Both the position numbers and the translations under genes were made by a program. The notes under the pieces are model-generated. The model saw only the letters and a program-made list of their open reading frames with translations. It was not told where the DNA came from and ran no database searches. This document shows positions 26,769 through 34,574 of a stretch of DNA of 64,000 nt, in pieces. Each line of letters begins with the position of its first letter. The first letter of the stretch is position 1. This DNA comes from Lachnospiraceae bacterium UBA3282 (GTDB lineage Bacteria; Bacillota; Clostridia; Lachnospirales; Lachnospiraceae): contig DETS01000121.1 in the NCBI GenBank assembly GCA_002361735.1, forward strand, positions 1 through 64,000, given 5' to 3'.

Positions 26769-27706
26769 TGATTCAAAAAGAAGAATTTTATTTTGGCTCC
26801 CGAGACGGAGAGCATAAACTTCATGCCATAAAATGGATTCCCGAGACGGAAAAGCCGGTGTGCATTTTGCAGATCGTGCATGGCATGGTCGAGCACATCG
26901 GACGTTATGAAGCGTTTGCACTGGCAATGGCAAAGAAAGGAATCCTTGTGGTGGGTGACGACCATTTGGGACACGGTCTTTCCGTGCCCGAGGGAGAACC
27001 CATGGGATATTTCTGCAAGGAGGATGCCGCTAATGTCCTGGTGCGGGACGAGCATAGGCTGAAAAAGATGATGCAGGAACAGTATCCCGGCATTCCCTAT
27101 ATCATTCTCGGCCACAGCATGGGTTCCTTTATCCTGCGTAACTACCTGATTCGTTACGGAAACGGCATCGACGGCGCTATTATCATGGGCACGGGTATGC
27201 AGCCGAAACGCGTGGTGAAATTGGGCCGGCTGCAGGCTTCCCTGATATGTGCGCTCAGAGGTCCTAAATTTGTCTGCAAAGGGATGGATAAGGCACTCTT
27301 TGGCCTTTATAACAGTAAACTTACGGCAGGTCCTGAGGATTCCGGCAACTGGGTCAGCGTCAACGTGGAAAATGTAAAAGCGTTTCAGGCGGATCCCTTA
27401 TGCAACTTTGTCTTTACGGCAAACGGTTTTCAGACCCTGATGCAGCTTATTTTAAATCTCCACGATAAGGAAAAACTTGCTCAAATGCCGAAGAATCTTC
27501 CTGTGCTCTTTGTGTCCGGGCAGGAGGATCCCGTGGGCGACTATGGTAAGAGCGTGGAGAAAGTTTTTCATTCCTTTGAGGAACTTGGTATGGAACACGT
27601 ACAGATGAAACTTTATCCCGGAGACAGACATGAGATCTTGAATGAGGCAGACAAAGAGCAGGTTTACGGTGATATTTACCGCTTCATTTTGCAGAGGATA
27701 TCTTAA
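26768..27706 (+). CDS. Alpha/beta hydrolase, monoacylglycerol lipase-like
   Basis: 312 residues. The start at ATG 26768 overlaps the metG stop (TGATG). Serine-hydrolase family: oxyanion region IVHGMVEHIGRYE, nucleophile elbow GHSMG (Ser near 117), acid in SGQEDPVGDYG, and catalytic His in YPGDRHEILNE. This pattern is typical of Hydrolase_4 (lysophospholipase/monoglyceride lipase) enzymes. No signal peptide, so cytoplasmic. Physiological ester unknown. Translationally coupled to metG and directly followed by the repeat protein. Confidence 0.9.
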   Translation: MIQKEEFYFGSRDGEHKLHAIKWIPETEKPVCILQIVHGMVEHIGRYEAFALAMAKKGILVVGDDHLGHGLSVPEGEPMGYFCKEDAANVLVRDEHRLKKMMQEQYPGIPYIILGHSMGSFILRNYLIRYGNGIDGAIIMGTGMQPKRVVKLGRLQASLICALRGPKFVCKGMDKALFGLYNSKLTAGPEDSGNWVSVNVENVKAFQADPLCNFVFTANGFQTLMQLILNLHDKEKLAQMPKNLPVLFVSGQEDPVGDYGKSVEKVFHSFEELGMEHVQMKLYPGDRHEILNEADKEQVYGDIYRFILQRIS

Positions 27707-28150
27707 ATGAAAAAACTTCTGAAATTCATATGCCTCGCCGCGATCCTGTGCGTGATATATCTGGCTCTCACGACTCCGCGCGGAGAGGCGGAGCCTGCAG
27801 TGAAAGCCATTGATGCGGAGACAGAAACCAATGCCGATCCCACAGACGCAGATACCGCGCAGACAAACACCGATGATACGGAAACAGACGAAATTGCCGA
27901 CCGCGTGAAAGCTGCCGGGCAGGATGCCGTCGAACGCGCGGACGAGGTGCTGGATGGAGCTGTGACGCGTGCGGATGAGGCGATAACGGATGCCGTGGGG
28001 CGGGCGGATGAGGTTTTGGGAAACGCTGTGGAGCAGGCTGACAAAGCAATCACAGATGCGGTAGAAAGCGCTGCTGAGGGTGCTAAAGAGGGGTTCTTGG
28101 AGAGCCTGAAAAAAAGTGCGGACGAATTTTGGGAGTCACTGTTTGATTGA
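27707..28150 (+). CDS. Exported or anchored protein with 11-residue amphipathic repeats
   Basis: 147 residues starting on the base after the hydrolase stop. A single hydrophobic segment (about 4-22) acts as signal or anchor. Then comes an acidic Asp/Thr-rich linker, then about five tandem 11-residue units from residue 67 (AGQDAVER, ADEVLDGAVTR, ADEAITDAVGR, ADEVLGNAVEQ, ADKAITDAVES), ending EFWESLFD. Hendecad repeats of this kind form lipid- or surface-binding helices in LEA-like and synuclein-like proteins. Its linkage to a lipase-like gene fits a membrane or lipid role, which is inference. Confidence 0.75.
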   Translation: MKKLLKFICLAAILCVIYLALTTPRGEAEPAVKAIDAETETNADPTDADTAQTNTDDTETDEIADRVKAAGQDAVERADEVLDGAVTRADEAITDAVGRADEVLGNAVEQADKAITDAVESAAEGAKEGFLESLKKSADEFWESLFD

Positions 28151-28200
28151 AAATGTTAAAATAAACATAGGGCAATATATTTAAGTTTCAGCCTCGCCGC

Positions 28201-28229
28201 TTGACCGGATTGGCTGCTTTTACTATAAT
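28201..28229 (+). promoter_or_regulatory. Promoter of the 57-residue protein gene
   Basis: TTGACC (28201-28206), 17 bp, consensus TATAAT (28224-28229). Confidence 0.75.
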
Positions 28230-28270
28230 CTTTTTAGAGTAACAGATTCGGAAGGAGGAGTTGAGGCAGA

Positions 28271-28444
28271 ATGGAGGTAATGGACACTGTGGGTATGACA
28301 GATAATCAATATAAGGATTTTATTGAAGCCATTAAAGAAGACTTGGAAGAACTGAATGAATACAAGGAAACAGGAGATGAAACACGATACAATAAAAAAT
28401 ATAAGAGAATTATGGAAAGGCTGGAAAAATCCTTAAAAAGATAA
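28271..28444 (+). CDS. Small charged protein, 57 residues, paralogue of the protein at 4482
   Basis: Open frame of 57 codons between a strong promoter and a strong terminator, so it is an independent transcription unit. The product contains GMTDNQYKDF, matching GMTNEQYKGM of the 51-residue protein at 4482-4637, then a Glu/Lys-rich helical stretch ending LEKSLKR. Start uncertain: AAGGAGG is 12 bases before ATG 28271, and a second ATG at 28280 is too close to a GGAGG. No known family recognised. Confidence 0.75.
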   Translation: MEVMDTVGMTDNQYKDFIEAIKEDLEELNEYKETGDETRYNKKYKRIMERLEKSLKR

Positions 28445-28468
28445 GATATCATGATAATTGAAAAAAGA

Positions 28469-28494
28469 AAAAGGTCGGCGAAAGTCGGCCTTTT
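28469..28494 (+). terminator. Terminator of the 57-residue protein gene
   Basis: AAAAGGTCGGC-GAAA-GTCGGCCTTTT: an 11-bp stem with two G-T pairs and a GNRA loop, 25 bp after the stop. Confidence 0.85.
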
Positions 28495-28622
28495 GGTTTC
28501 GGATATCGCAACATGATGTGAATGTTTTCCTCACTCTTGCATATACTAGTGTTTACGAATAGAGCGCTAAAGTAAAAAATCTTTTCCATAAATATAAAAA
28601 AATAAAAAGGAGACCGCCAACT

Positions 28623-29615
28623 ATGAAGATCGCATTTTTCAGCACGAAACCTTATGATAAAATCTGGTTTGAACCCATGGGAAAGGAGTACGGCTTTGAG
28701 CTCCGTTTCTATGAGGTGCCTTTTCATGAGGAGACCGTCTCTCTCGCGAAAGGCTTTGATGCCGTCTGCATTTTTGTGAACGACTATGTAAACGCCGCAA
28801 TGATCGATCAGCTTTACGATATGCACGTGAAGGCGATCCTGCTTCGCAGCGCCGGTTTTAACCATGTGGACGTGAAAGCGGCGGAGGAAAAAATTCAGGT
28901 GCTCAGAGTGCCCAGTTACTCTCCCGAAGCAGTTGCGGAATTTGCCATGACGATGCTTCTGACCGTAAATCGCTATACCCATAAGGCGTATAACCGCACC
29001 AGAGAATTTAATATGAGCTTAAACGGTCTGATGGGAGTCGATCTCTACAGAAAGACAGTCGGCGTTGTGGGAACCGGTAAAATCGGGCAGGCGATGATCC
29101 GCATCTGTAACGGCTTTGGCATGGATGTCCTGGCATACGATCCTTACCCGAACCAATCCCTCGAGGCAGAGTATGTATCCGTGGAGGAGCTGATGGCAAA
29201 GTCTGACGTGATCTCCCTGCACTGCCCGCTGACTTCCGAAACAAAGCATCTCATCAATGCGGAGACCATCCGAAAAATGCGGGATGGCGTGTATCTGGTA
29301 AACACTTCCAGAGGCGGGCTGATTGACACAGACGCTTTGATCGACGGTTTGGTTGCCGGGAAGTTCGGCGGCGTCGGATTGGATGTTTATGAGGAGGAAG
29401 AAGGTATTTTTTATGAGGATAAGTCCAACGAAATCATGCGGGATGAAAATCTGGCGAGACTGATGACTTTTCCGAATGTACTGATTACCTCTCATATGGG
29501 TTTCTTTACCAAGGAGGCAATGCAGGCGATCGCAAAGGTGACGCTGGAAAACGCCTACGCGCTGGAAAATGGGCTGCCGCTTGTCAATAAGGTCGGGAGT
29601 GAGGCGGCGAAGTAA
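28623..29615 (+). CDS. ldhA: D-lactate dehydrogenase / D-2-hydroxyacid dehydrogenase
   Basis: 330 residues, the usual D-LDH length. It reduces pyruvate to D-lactate with NADH. N-terminal catalytic lobe with LRSAGFNHVD (substrate Arg region), Rossmann motif VGTGKIGQAM (about 142-151) with Asp in AYDPYPN for NAD, the VNTSRGGLIDT motif containing the active Arg, and catalytic His in TSHMGFFT near 296. Ribosome site AAAAGGAG. Single gene; a fermentative role fits the inferred organism. Other 2-hydroxyacid substrates are possible. Confidence 0.92.
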   Translation: MKIAFFSTKPYDKIWFEPMGKEYGFELRFYEVPFHEETVSLAKGFDAVCIFVNDYVNAAMIDQLYDMHVKAILLRSAGFNHVDVKAAEEKIQVLRVPSYSPEAVAEFAMTMLLTVNRYTHKAYNRTREFNMSLNGLMGVDLYRKTVGVVGTGKIGQAMIRICNGFGMDVLAYDPYPNQSLEAEYVSVEELMAKSDVISLHCPLTSETKHLINAETIRKMRDGVYLVNTSRGGLIDTDALIDGLVAGKFGGVGLDVYEEEEGIFYEDKSNEIMRDENLARLMTFPNVLITSHMGFFTKEAMQAIAKVTLENAYALENGLPLVNKVGSEAAK

Positions 29616-29744
29616 CCGTCTTTTACATCCGAAATAAATATGGAGATTTGGTGATTTTACAATAATATCTATGAAATCATAAGGTATTATGTTATAATAC
29701 ACCTAAAATCACATTTATGATGATTATGATTGGGGGAAGTCAGA

Positions 29745-30476
29745 GTGCTTATCCAAAAATCAGCTATTACTGTAAAATATAAACGAATTGATGGAATTAA
29801 AAGAATCTATTATAATAATGAGAAAATCTTTAAAAATTATTTTAATGAAGCGACTGTTTTACCCGTTCCGGACGATGCACCTACAGAAATTCCCAGAATT
29901 ATCATTAAAACACTGCATGATCACGCACAATTAAATATTTCTCCTGAAGCGACGACATTTGAAGTTTTTTATGATGAGGGATTTGAACGTGATTGGACTA
30001 AATGTTCCCAATATATCGAAGCACGCATGGAAAGTGTGTTTGCTTTTTTAAATTTGTTAACGGATAATAATTACGAATATATTGGTGTCGTTTCCTATAT
30101 TTTATTTGATGAGATTGAAAAAGACGGAACAGCTATATTGGCAGAAAGACTTTTAAAGTCCGAAAAAATCAAGCATATTTATGACATAAATATTCGATAC
30201 ACTTTTACAGAAAAAGAAAATATTTTTGTAAATATTACATTACAAAATGCCAGATTATATAAATCGGATATTTCAACGGATATTGCCGGTGAATTGAATA
30301 AGGATAATCTGCTCGCAGAGTCCATTGGTGCAATCGTTGACATTAATGATCGATATGGTTTTAATGATGATGTCAACTATCAATCCAGTGCTAAGAATTT
30401 AACAGTTTTGCTGCAAAATATGGATAATGTTATCAACAATAAGCTCACTGATTTGATTAAAAAAGGAGAATATTGA
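29745..30476 (+). CDS. AT-rich hypothetical protein, first of a three-gene island
   Basis: 243 residues from GTG 29745, preferred over an upstream TTG because GGGGGAAG is correctly spaced before it. Soluble, Asn/Ile/Lys-rich, with no signal or TM segment. A central stretch (PRIIIKTLHDHAQLNIS, then ERDWTKCSQYIEARMESVFAFL) vaguely resembles the TIGR04255 type of sporadically distributed proteins; this is from memory and unverified. Base composition is far more AT-rich than the neighbours, pointing to transfer. Its stop overlaps the next start (TGATG). Confidence 0.7.
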   Translation: MLIQKSAITVKYKRIDGIKRIYYNNEKIFKNYFNEATVLPVPDDAPTEIPRIIIKTLHDHAQLNISPEATTFEVFYDEGFERDWTKCSQYIEARMESVFAFLNLLTDNNYEYIGVVSYILFDEIEKDGTAILAERLLKSEKIKHIYDINIRYTFTEKENIFVNITLQNARLYKSDISTDIAGELNKDNLLAESIGAIVDINDRYGFNDDVNYQSSAKNLTVLLQNMDNVINNKLTDLIKKGEY

Positions 30477-30832
30477 TGCTTGCACAAAGGAAACGATATC
30501 AAAATTTAACTGAGACATTTCTTGTACTGGGAATCACAGCAATATCGACAATGCCATTTAGCATTACTCCTGCCGTCAATTCGATTTCAGATTTGATATC
30601 AGAGACATATAAAACGTCTGAAGTGCGGCAATATAACCAAAGTACCGATACCTTTTCAGGTGATGATTTTATTTTTTCTATTCGTCAGACACACGAAACA
30701 CAATTGGATAAAACAGTCAAAGAGTTATTTGGGGAAATGAGAGCGGCAACCAAAGAAGAATCAGAAAGTATAAAGAACTATATCCAAACCATTGCAAAAG
30801 ACACAGGAGTGAATTTTTTTAACATATGCTGA
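30476..30832 (+). CDS. AT-rich hypothetical protein, possibly membrane-associated
   Basis: 118 residues from ATG 30476 behind AAAAGGAGAA. A weakly hydrophobic stretch (about 13-38, FLVLGITAISTMPFSI) could be a membrane or signal-like segment. The rest is polar and helical. No motif recognised. It overlaps both neighbours by 1 and 7 bases, so the three genes form one coupled operon. Confidence 0.65.
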   Translation: MLAQRKRYQNLTETFLVLGITAISTMPFSITPAVNSISDLISETYKTSEVRQYNQSTDTFSGDDFIFSIRQTHETQLDKTVKELFGEMRAATKEESESIKNYIQTIAKDTGVNFFNIC

Positions 30833-31413
30833 CTGAATTTATAGATTTTGTAGATAGTATTTTACCATCCGTTTCACCTGATTTCAGAGATAACGCCAAG
30901 AATGCAATATTGCAGTTTGAAAAGAAAGGCAAAAAGCTAAATTATCTCATGCCACACCCGTTGGAAAGATTATCTCAGGGTGATATCATATCTCGAATTC
31001 CTTTTAGCTATTTTGATGAGAATGGTTCTCAAAAAATTTTTTCTGCAGATGCGTTCGTTTTATCCACTTCATGCCATATTGATCAAAAAGATAAAATCAT
31101 TTTGGCGCCAATATTGCCACTGAATGAATTTAAAGGTAATGAATATGATTTAAAAAACAATCTGATTTTTGATTATATGTATTTTCCTGATTTAATCATG
31201 GCAGATAAATTTATTGATTTTGAGTTTCTGAACACTTATAACAAAAATTTGATCGAGCAAGGAATTGCAGACAAAAAAATTCATAGGATAGCACCTTTGA
31301 ATCAGATGGGATATTATTTTTTCGTTGTTAAATTGACTGTTTATTTTATGAGAAAAGAAGATGACGAAACCCTCCGTGAAAGAGATGTATCGTTTTTCAC
31401 CTCGCAACAATAA
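30826..31413 (+). CDS. AT-rich hypothetical protein with QGDI / STSCHID motifs
   Basis: 195 residues starting inside the previous gene. After a helical N-terminus comes LSQGDIISRIPF and, about 35 residues later, FVLSTSCHIDQKDKIILAPI. This pairing of a 'QGDI' turn with an S-x-x-C-D/H-I-D strand is one I associate with a family of unnamed proteins of accessory regions, often paired with another soluble partner; family membership is unverified. The Cys-His-x-Asp could be a metal site or active site. Last gene of the island. Confidence 0.65.
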   Translation: MLTEFIDFVDSILPSVSPDFRDNAKNAILQFEKKGKKLNYLMPHPLERLSQGDIISRIPFSYFDENGSQKIFSADAFVLSTSCHIDQKDKIILAPILPLNEFKGNEYDLKNNLIFDYMYFPDLIMADKFIDFEFLNTYNKNLIEQGIADKKIHRIAPLNQMGYYFFVVKLTVYFMRKEDDETLRERDVSFFTSQQ

Positions 31414-31422
31414 TTTTTTAAA

Positions 31423-31581
31423 AAACGAAATACCGTTTTGTTAAATTTATCTTGACAGACATTTTATCTGCATCTATACTGAAACCAACGAGTAAACAGG
31501 ACGAGACCTTTCATGGGTTTCAGCGTCATAAGACGCGTCCGTGCAATCGCACAACAGGCAGTTTCTGCCGCTTACTCACAT
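31423..31581 (+). promoter_or_regulatory. Promoter plus structured leader element, copy 1 (before Uma2 gene)
   Basis: This 159-bp unit is nearly identical to 32613-32771. It contains TTGACA (31452-31457), 17 bp, TATACT (31475-31480), then a leader closed by GAGTAA (31490-31495) / TTACTC (31572-31577). Inside are GAGACC/GGTTTC, GCGTC-ATAA-GACGC, GTGC-AATC-GCAC and GGCAG-TTT-CTGCC hairpins. Differences between the copies mostly keep pairing. Confidence 0.8.
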
Positions 31582-31599
31582 TTGTAACGGAAAACGAAA

Positions 31600-31780
31600 T
31601 GCGGCGGAGGCAGCCGAGATGAGATAACGCAGACATACCTCCTGCCGCAGCACAAAAGCAGCCGACAAAGAGCGTGCGGAATGGAGGATGATTGAAAAAT
31701 CACGCTGATGCGCTGATTTTTCAATCGCGAGTTTGTGGTTCACAAACTCGAAATCGCAGCCGAGAATTGGATATTCTCGG
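31600..31780 (+). repeat. Run of four consecutive hairpins in the Uma2 leader
   Basis: Stems: 31600-31610 with 31638-31649; 31691-31702 with 31714-31725 (12 bp perfect); 31728-31737 with 31741-31750 (10 bp, 3-base loop); and 31760-31767 with 31773-31780. They fill the rest of the 406-bp gap before the Uma2 gene. None has a proper T run, so they are not simple terminators. Confidence 0.7.
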
Positions 31781-31819
31781 CGCGTGCCTTCGCTAAAACG
31801 CTCCGGCATGGAGGAAGCT

Positions 31820-32530
31820 ATGGAAGTCAGAAGACCGGAAGAATGGGAACGAGAGGAAGGATTTACTATGCTTAAGGGCGGAAAAGGTTATACGATCGCG
31901 GATATCGAGGCGCTCCCCGAAGGAGAACGGGCGGAGCTGATCGATGGGGAGTTATTTTGGATGGAGGCACCGACATGGACGCATCAGGATATCCTTATGC
32001 AGCTTTCTTTTGAAATCAGTCTATATATCAGGGGGAAAAAGGGGAAATGCCGTGTACTACCAGCCCCCTTCGCGGTATATATCAAGAAGGACAAGCGCAA
32101 CTATGTGGAACCTGACATCTCCGTCATCTGCGACGAGGAGAAAAAGAGTGAGAAAGGCTGTCAGGGCGCCCCTGACTGGATGATAGAGATCGTTTCGCCC
32201 TCGAGCAAAAAGATGGATTACGAGCGAAAGGTAAAGCTCTACCGCGAAGCGGGCGCGCGGGAATACTGGATCGTGGATCCCGAGGCGAAGACGGTGACTG
32301 TGTATGATTTTGCACATGCCGACGGACACGATATCGATGCACATGACGGCAGACACGGCAGTGAGTGTGATACAGATGCGCGTAACGACGGAAATAGCAG
32401 TGCGCGCGATGCAGATACGCATACGGCGGCGTGCGGCTCCGCGCCCGTACAGTATGCTTTTTCAGAGCGGATTAAGGCAGGAATCTTCGAGGATCTGTGG
32501 CTGTGTTTGGCGGATCTGGATTTCAGTTGA
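31820..32530 (+). CDS. Uma2-family (DUF820) PD-(D/E)XK-type protein with a His/Asp-rich insert
   Basis: 236 residues from ATG 31820 (GGAGG five bases upstream); ATG 31868 is an alternative. Uma2 pattern: a 'YTIADIEALPEGERAELIDGEL' type N-terminus (shown in part: LPEGERAELIDGEL), THQDILMQLSFEI, YVEPDISVICDEE with the motif Asp, and PDWMIEIVSPSSKKMD with E-x-V at the nuclease core, then REAGAREYWIVDPE. Between VTVYDF and YAFSERIK lies a roughly 42-residue low-complexity insert rich in His, Asp and Ala (HADGHDIDAHDGRHG), absent from the normal fold. Function in vivo unknown. Confidence 0.85.
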   Translation: MEVRRPEEWEREEGFTMLKGGKGYTIADIEALPEGERAELIDGELFWMEAPTWTHQDILMQLSFEISLYIRGKKGKCRVLPAPFAVYIKKDKRNYVEPDISVICDEEKKSEKGCQGAPDWMIEIVSPSSKKMDYERKVKLYREAGAREYWIVDPEAKTVTVYDFAHADGHDIDAHDGRHGSECDTDARNDGNSSARDADTHTAACGSAPVQYAFSERIKAGIFEDLWLCLADLDFS

Positions 32531-32612
32531 GATGTATCATTTCGTACAAAGCCGAAAACACTTTGAAATTCTATAATAATAAGTTTTTTAATAGTGAAAA
32601 TGGGAATCAGCT

Positions 32613-32771
32613 AAACGAAATACCGTTTTATTGAATTTATCTTGACAAACATTTTATTTGCACTTATACTAAAACAAACGAGTAAACAGGACGAAACCTT
32701 TCATTGGTTTTGGCGTCATAAGACGCATCCGTGCGATCGCACAACAGGCAGTTTCTGCCGCTTACTCACAT
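32613..32771 (+). promoter_or_regulatory. Promoter plus structured leader element, copy 2 (before Rpn pseudogene)
   Basis: The second copy of the 31423-31581 unit: TTGACA (32642-32647), 17 bp, TATACT (32665-32670), then the same hairpin set. It is followed by another perfect hairpin AAAATATCGT (32776-32785) / ACGATATTTT (32792-32801). This and the remaining leader to 32904 account for the 374-bp gap after the Uma2 gene. Confidence 0.8.
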
Positions 32772-32904
32772 CTATAAAATATCGTAATGAAACGATATTT
32801 TGGCATCGCGAACCTTGAACGTATGCCCGATATGGCTCATCTACACGCAGCAATGAAGCAGAGCAAACTGTTTTCTCATTGACTGTATCGAAAGGAGTTT
32901 TTAT

Positions 32905-34030
32905 ATGTCAAAAGAAAAGAAAATATGTTCCGATGTTTACTGAGGAACGCAGCTCGGATACGGTAAAACGTATAAAAATATCAGAAAATAATACTTTTTA
33001 TTTTGTCTCTCTTATTGAACATAAGACAAAAGTAGATTATAATGTGAGTATGCAGCTGCTCCGCTACATGGTGTACATATGGGAAGATTATGAGAAGGAA
33101 ATGGAGCGACAAAAAAGAGGGATCAGCAGGACAAAAGATTTTCGCTATCCCCCTATTCTTCCCATTGTGTATTATGAAGGCAGTGGGACATGGACGGCTC
33201 CGTGTAATATCAAAGACAGGATTTTCTTTGACGAAGCTTTTGAACCGTTTACGCCCGGATTCTTCTACAAGCTGGTGCAGTTAAATGCATACAGTGTAAA
33301 AGAACTGGTCGGAAAAAATGATGAGTTGTCTTTGTTGATGTTGATCAACCGATTACAGGACTCCGCAGAGTTTCGGGAACTTGATCTGCCTAAAGATTAT
33401 TTGGAAAATTTAGCGGAACATTCCACAGATGAACTTCTTGGCATCATAGAAAAAGTAACAGCTTCCATGCTGAGGCATCTGCAGCTGCCGGAAGATGAGA
33501 TCACGGAGTTTACGGAACAGGTGAAAGAGAGAAAAATGGCAGAATTATTTGAAAACTTTGTCAATACTGTGGATATGTCATCCCTGTATAAAATTGCGCT
33601 TGAGAGAAGCCGTTGGAAGGCTATGACGGAAGGGGAAGCTAAGGGCAGAGAGAAAGGTCTTGCGGAAGGGGAAGCCAAGGGCAGAGAGAAAGGTCTTGCG
33701 GAGGGGGAAGCTAAGGGCAGGGAGAAAGGTCTTGCGGAAGGGGAAGCTAAGGGCAGAGAGAAAGGTCTCGCGGAAGGGGAAGCCAAGGGCAGAGAGAAAG
33801 GTCTTGCGGAAGGGGAAGCTAAGGGCAGGGAGAAAGGTCTTACGGAAGGAGAAGCTAAGGGCAGAGAGAAAGGTCTTGCGGAAGGGGAAGCTAAGGGCGA
33901 AATAAAAGGCATGGAAAGAGTCAACCGTCTGATACAGCTTTTGATGGCTGAAAATCGTCTGGAGGATTTGCGGCGTTCTGCGGAGGACGTGTCCTACAGA
34001 GAAAGGTTATTTCAGGAATTTGGGATATAA
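32905..34030 (+). pseudogene. Rpn-family nuclease/'transposase' gene with damaged 5' end
   Basis: The natural start (ATG 32905 after AAAGGAG) reads MSKEKKICSDVY and then stops. The family body continues in another frame from about 32933 (EERSSDTVKRIKISENN, SLIEHKTKVDYNVSMQLLRYM) to 34030. Compared with intact family members the region between these parts, which holds the first catalytic acid, is missing, so a deletion with frameshift is likely. The ExK of the PD-(D/E)XK core (EHKTK) remains. Residues near the C-terminus are eight tandem 12-residue units. Rpn proteins are linked to recombination and DNA cleavage. Expression from an internal ATG at 32933 cannot be excluded. Confidence 0.75.
33629..33916 (+). 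repeat. 36-bp tandem repeat inside the Rpn gene, 8 units
   Basis: Eight head-to-tail 36-bp units encode EGEAKGREKGLA, the last unit diverged (EGEAKGEIKGME). Units differ by only a few silent changes plus one Ala-to-Thr, so they are recent. The unit is a multiple of three, so copy-number change would keep the frame. Confidence 0.95.
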
Positions 34031-34444
34031 CGAAGAAAGACGGTATCCCGTTTATCAATTGTTACGATAACAATCAACACGAAGGCAGCAACAACAGTGG
34101 AAAAGACGGCTGCCGAGGTTGCAAGCGAAATCCAGACTGCTGTCACGGCCAAAGTCACGGATTCAACGATTCCAGCAATTACATGGGTTGAAGCCAATAG
34201 TGACGAAGCGAGAATCACAAATGCATCAGATATAAAAACAGCGATTGATGCTGCGGTAACAAGCAGTGGTAAACTTCCTGCTACCGGATTTACAGTAACG
34301 AAAGCGGCAGATGCGACATTTTCGATTGTCGATCCTGAGGGTACTAATGCCGGAAGTGCAACCATTACACTTACCGTTACGAAGACTGCTGATAATTCAA
34401 CCGGCACTGTCACCATTACCATGACGATTCCGGCATCAGCATAA
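34031..34444 (+). pseudogene. Orphan C-terminal domain related to the giant surface protein
   Basis: A frame open directly from the Rpn stop codon to 34444. It reads IVTITINTKAATTVEKTAAE and onward, closely resembling the segment of the 2374-residue protein that reads TDTVTITIDAKAATTP and TTEKTVAEAKEAIEAV. A GTG at 34097 gives 115 residues but has no ribosome site. It has lost everything upstream and lies convergent to the giant gene, so it looks like a detached end of a similar gene. Confidence 0.65.
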
Positions 34445-34499
34445 TGTAATCGGCAAAATCGTATTACAGAAATATTTTCAGAAATTTGATGTGTAAAGA

Positions 34500-34539
34500 A
34501 GACCAGCCACCCAATACGGGTGGCTGATCTCTTTTTTTC
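34500..34539. terminator. Bidirectional terminator between orphan domain and giant gene
   Basis: AGCCACCC (34505-34512) / GGGTGGCT (34518-34525), then CTCTTTTTTT on the plus strand and TTCTTT on the minus strand. Confidence 0.8.
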
Positions 34540-34574
34540 ATTAAACAGGAACACCTGTCAATAAAAATTTTTAA

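Noticed and set aside
31426..31581. Known c-di-GMP (GEMM) or purine-type riboswitch in the duplicated leader
   Set aside because: The hairpin order and loop sequences do not match the consensus of these classes as I remember them; left unnamed.
33629..33916. CRISPR or minisatellite array of 36-bp units
   Set aside because: Units are directly adjacent, in frame and encode a repeated peptide; there are no spacers.
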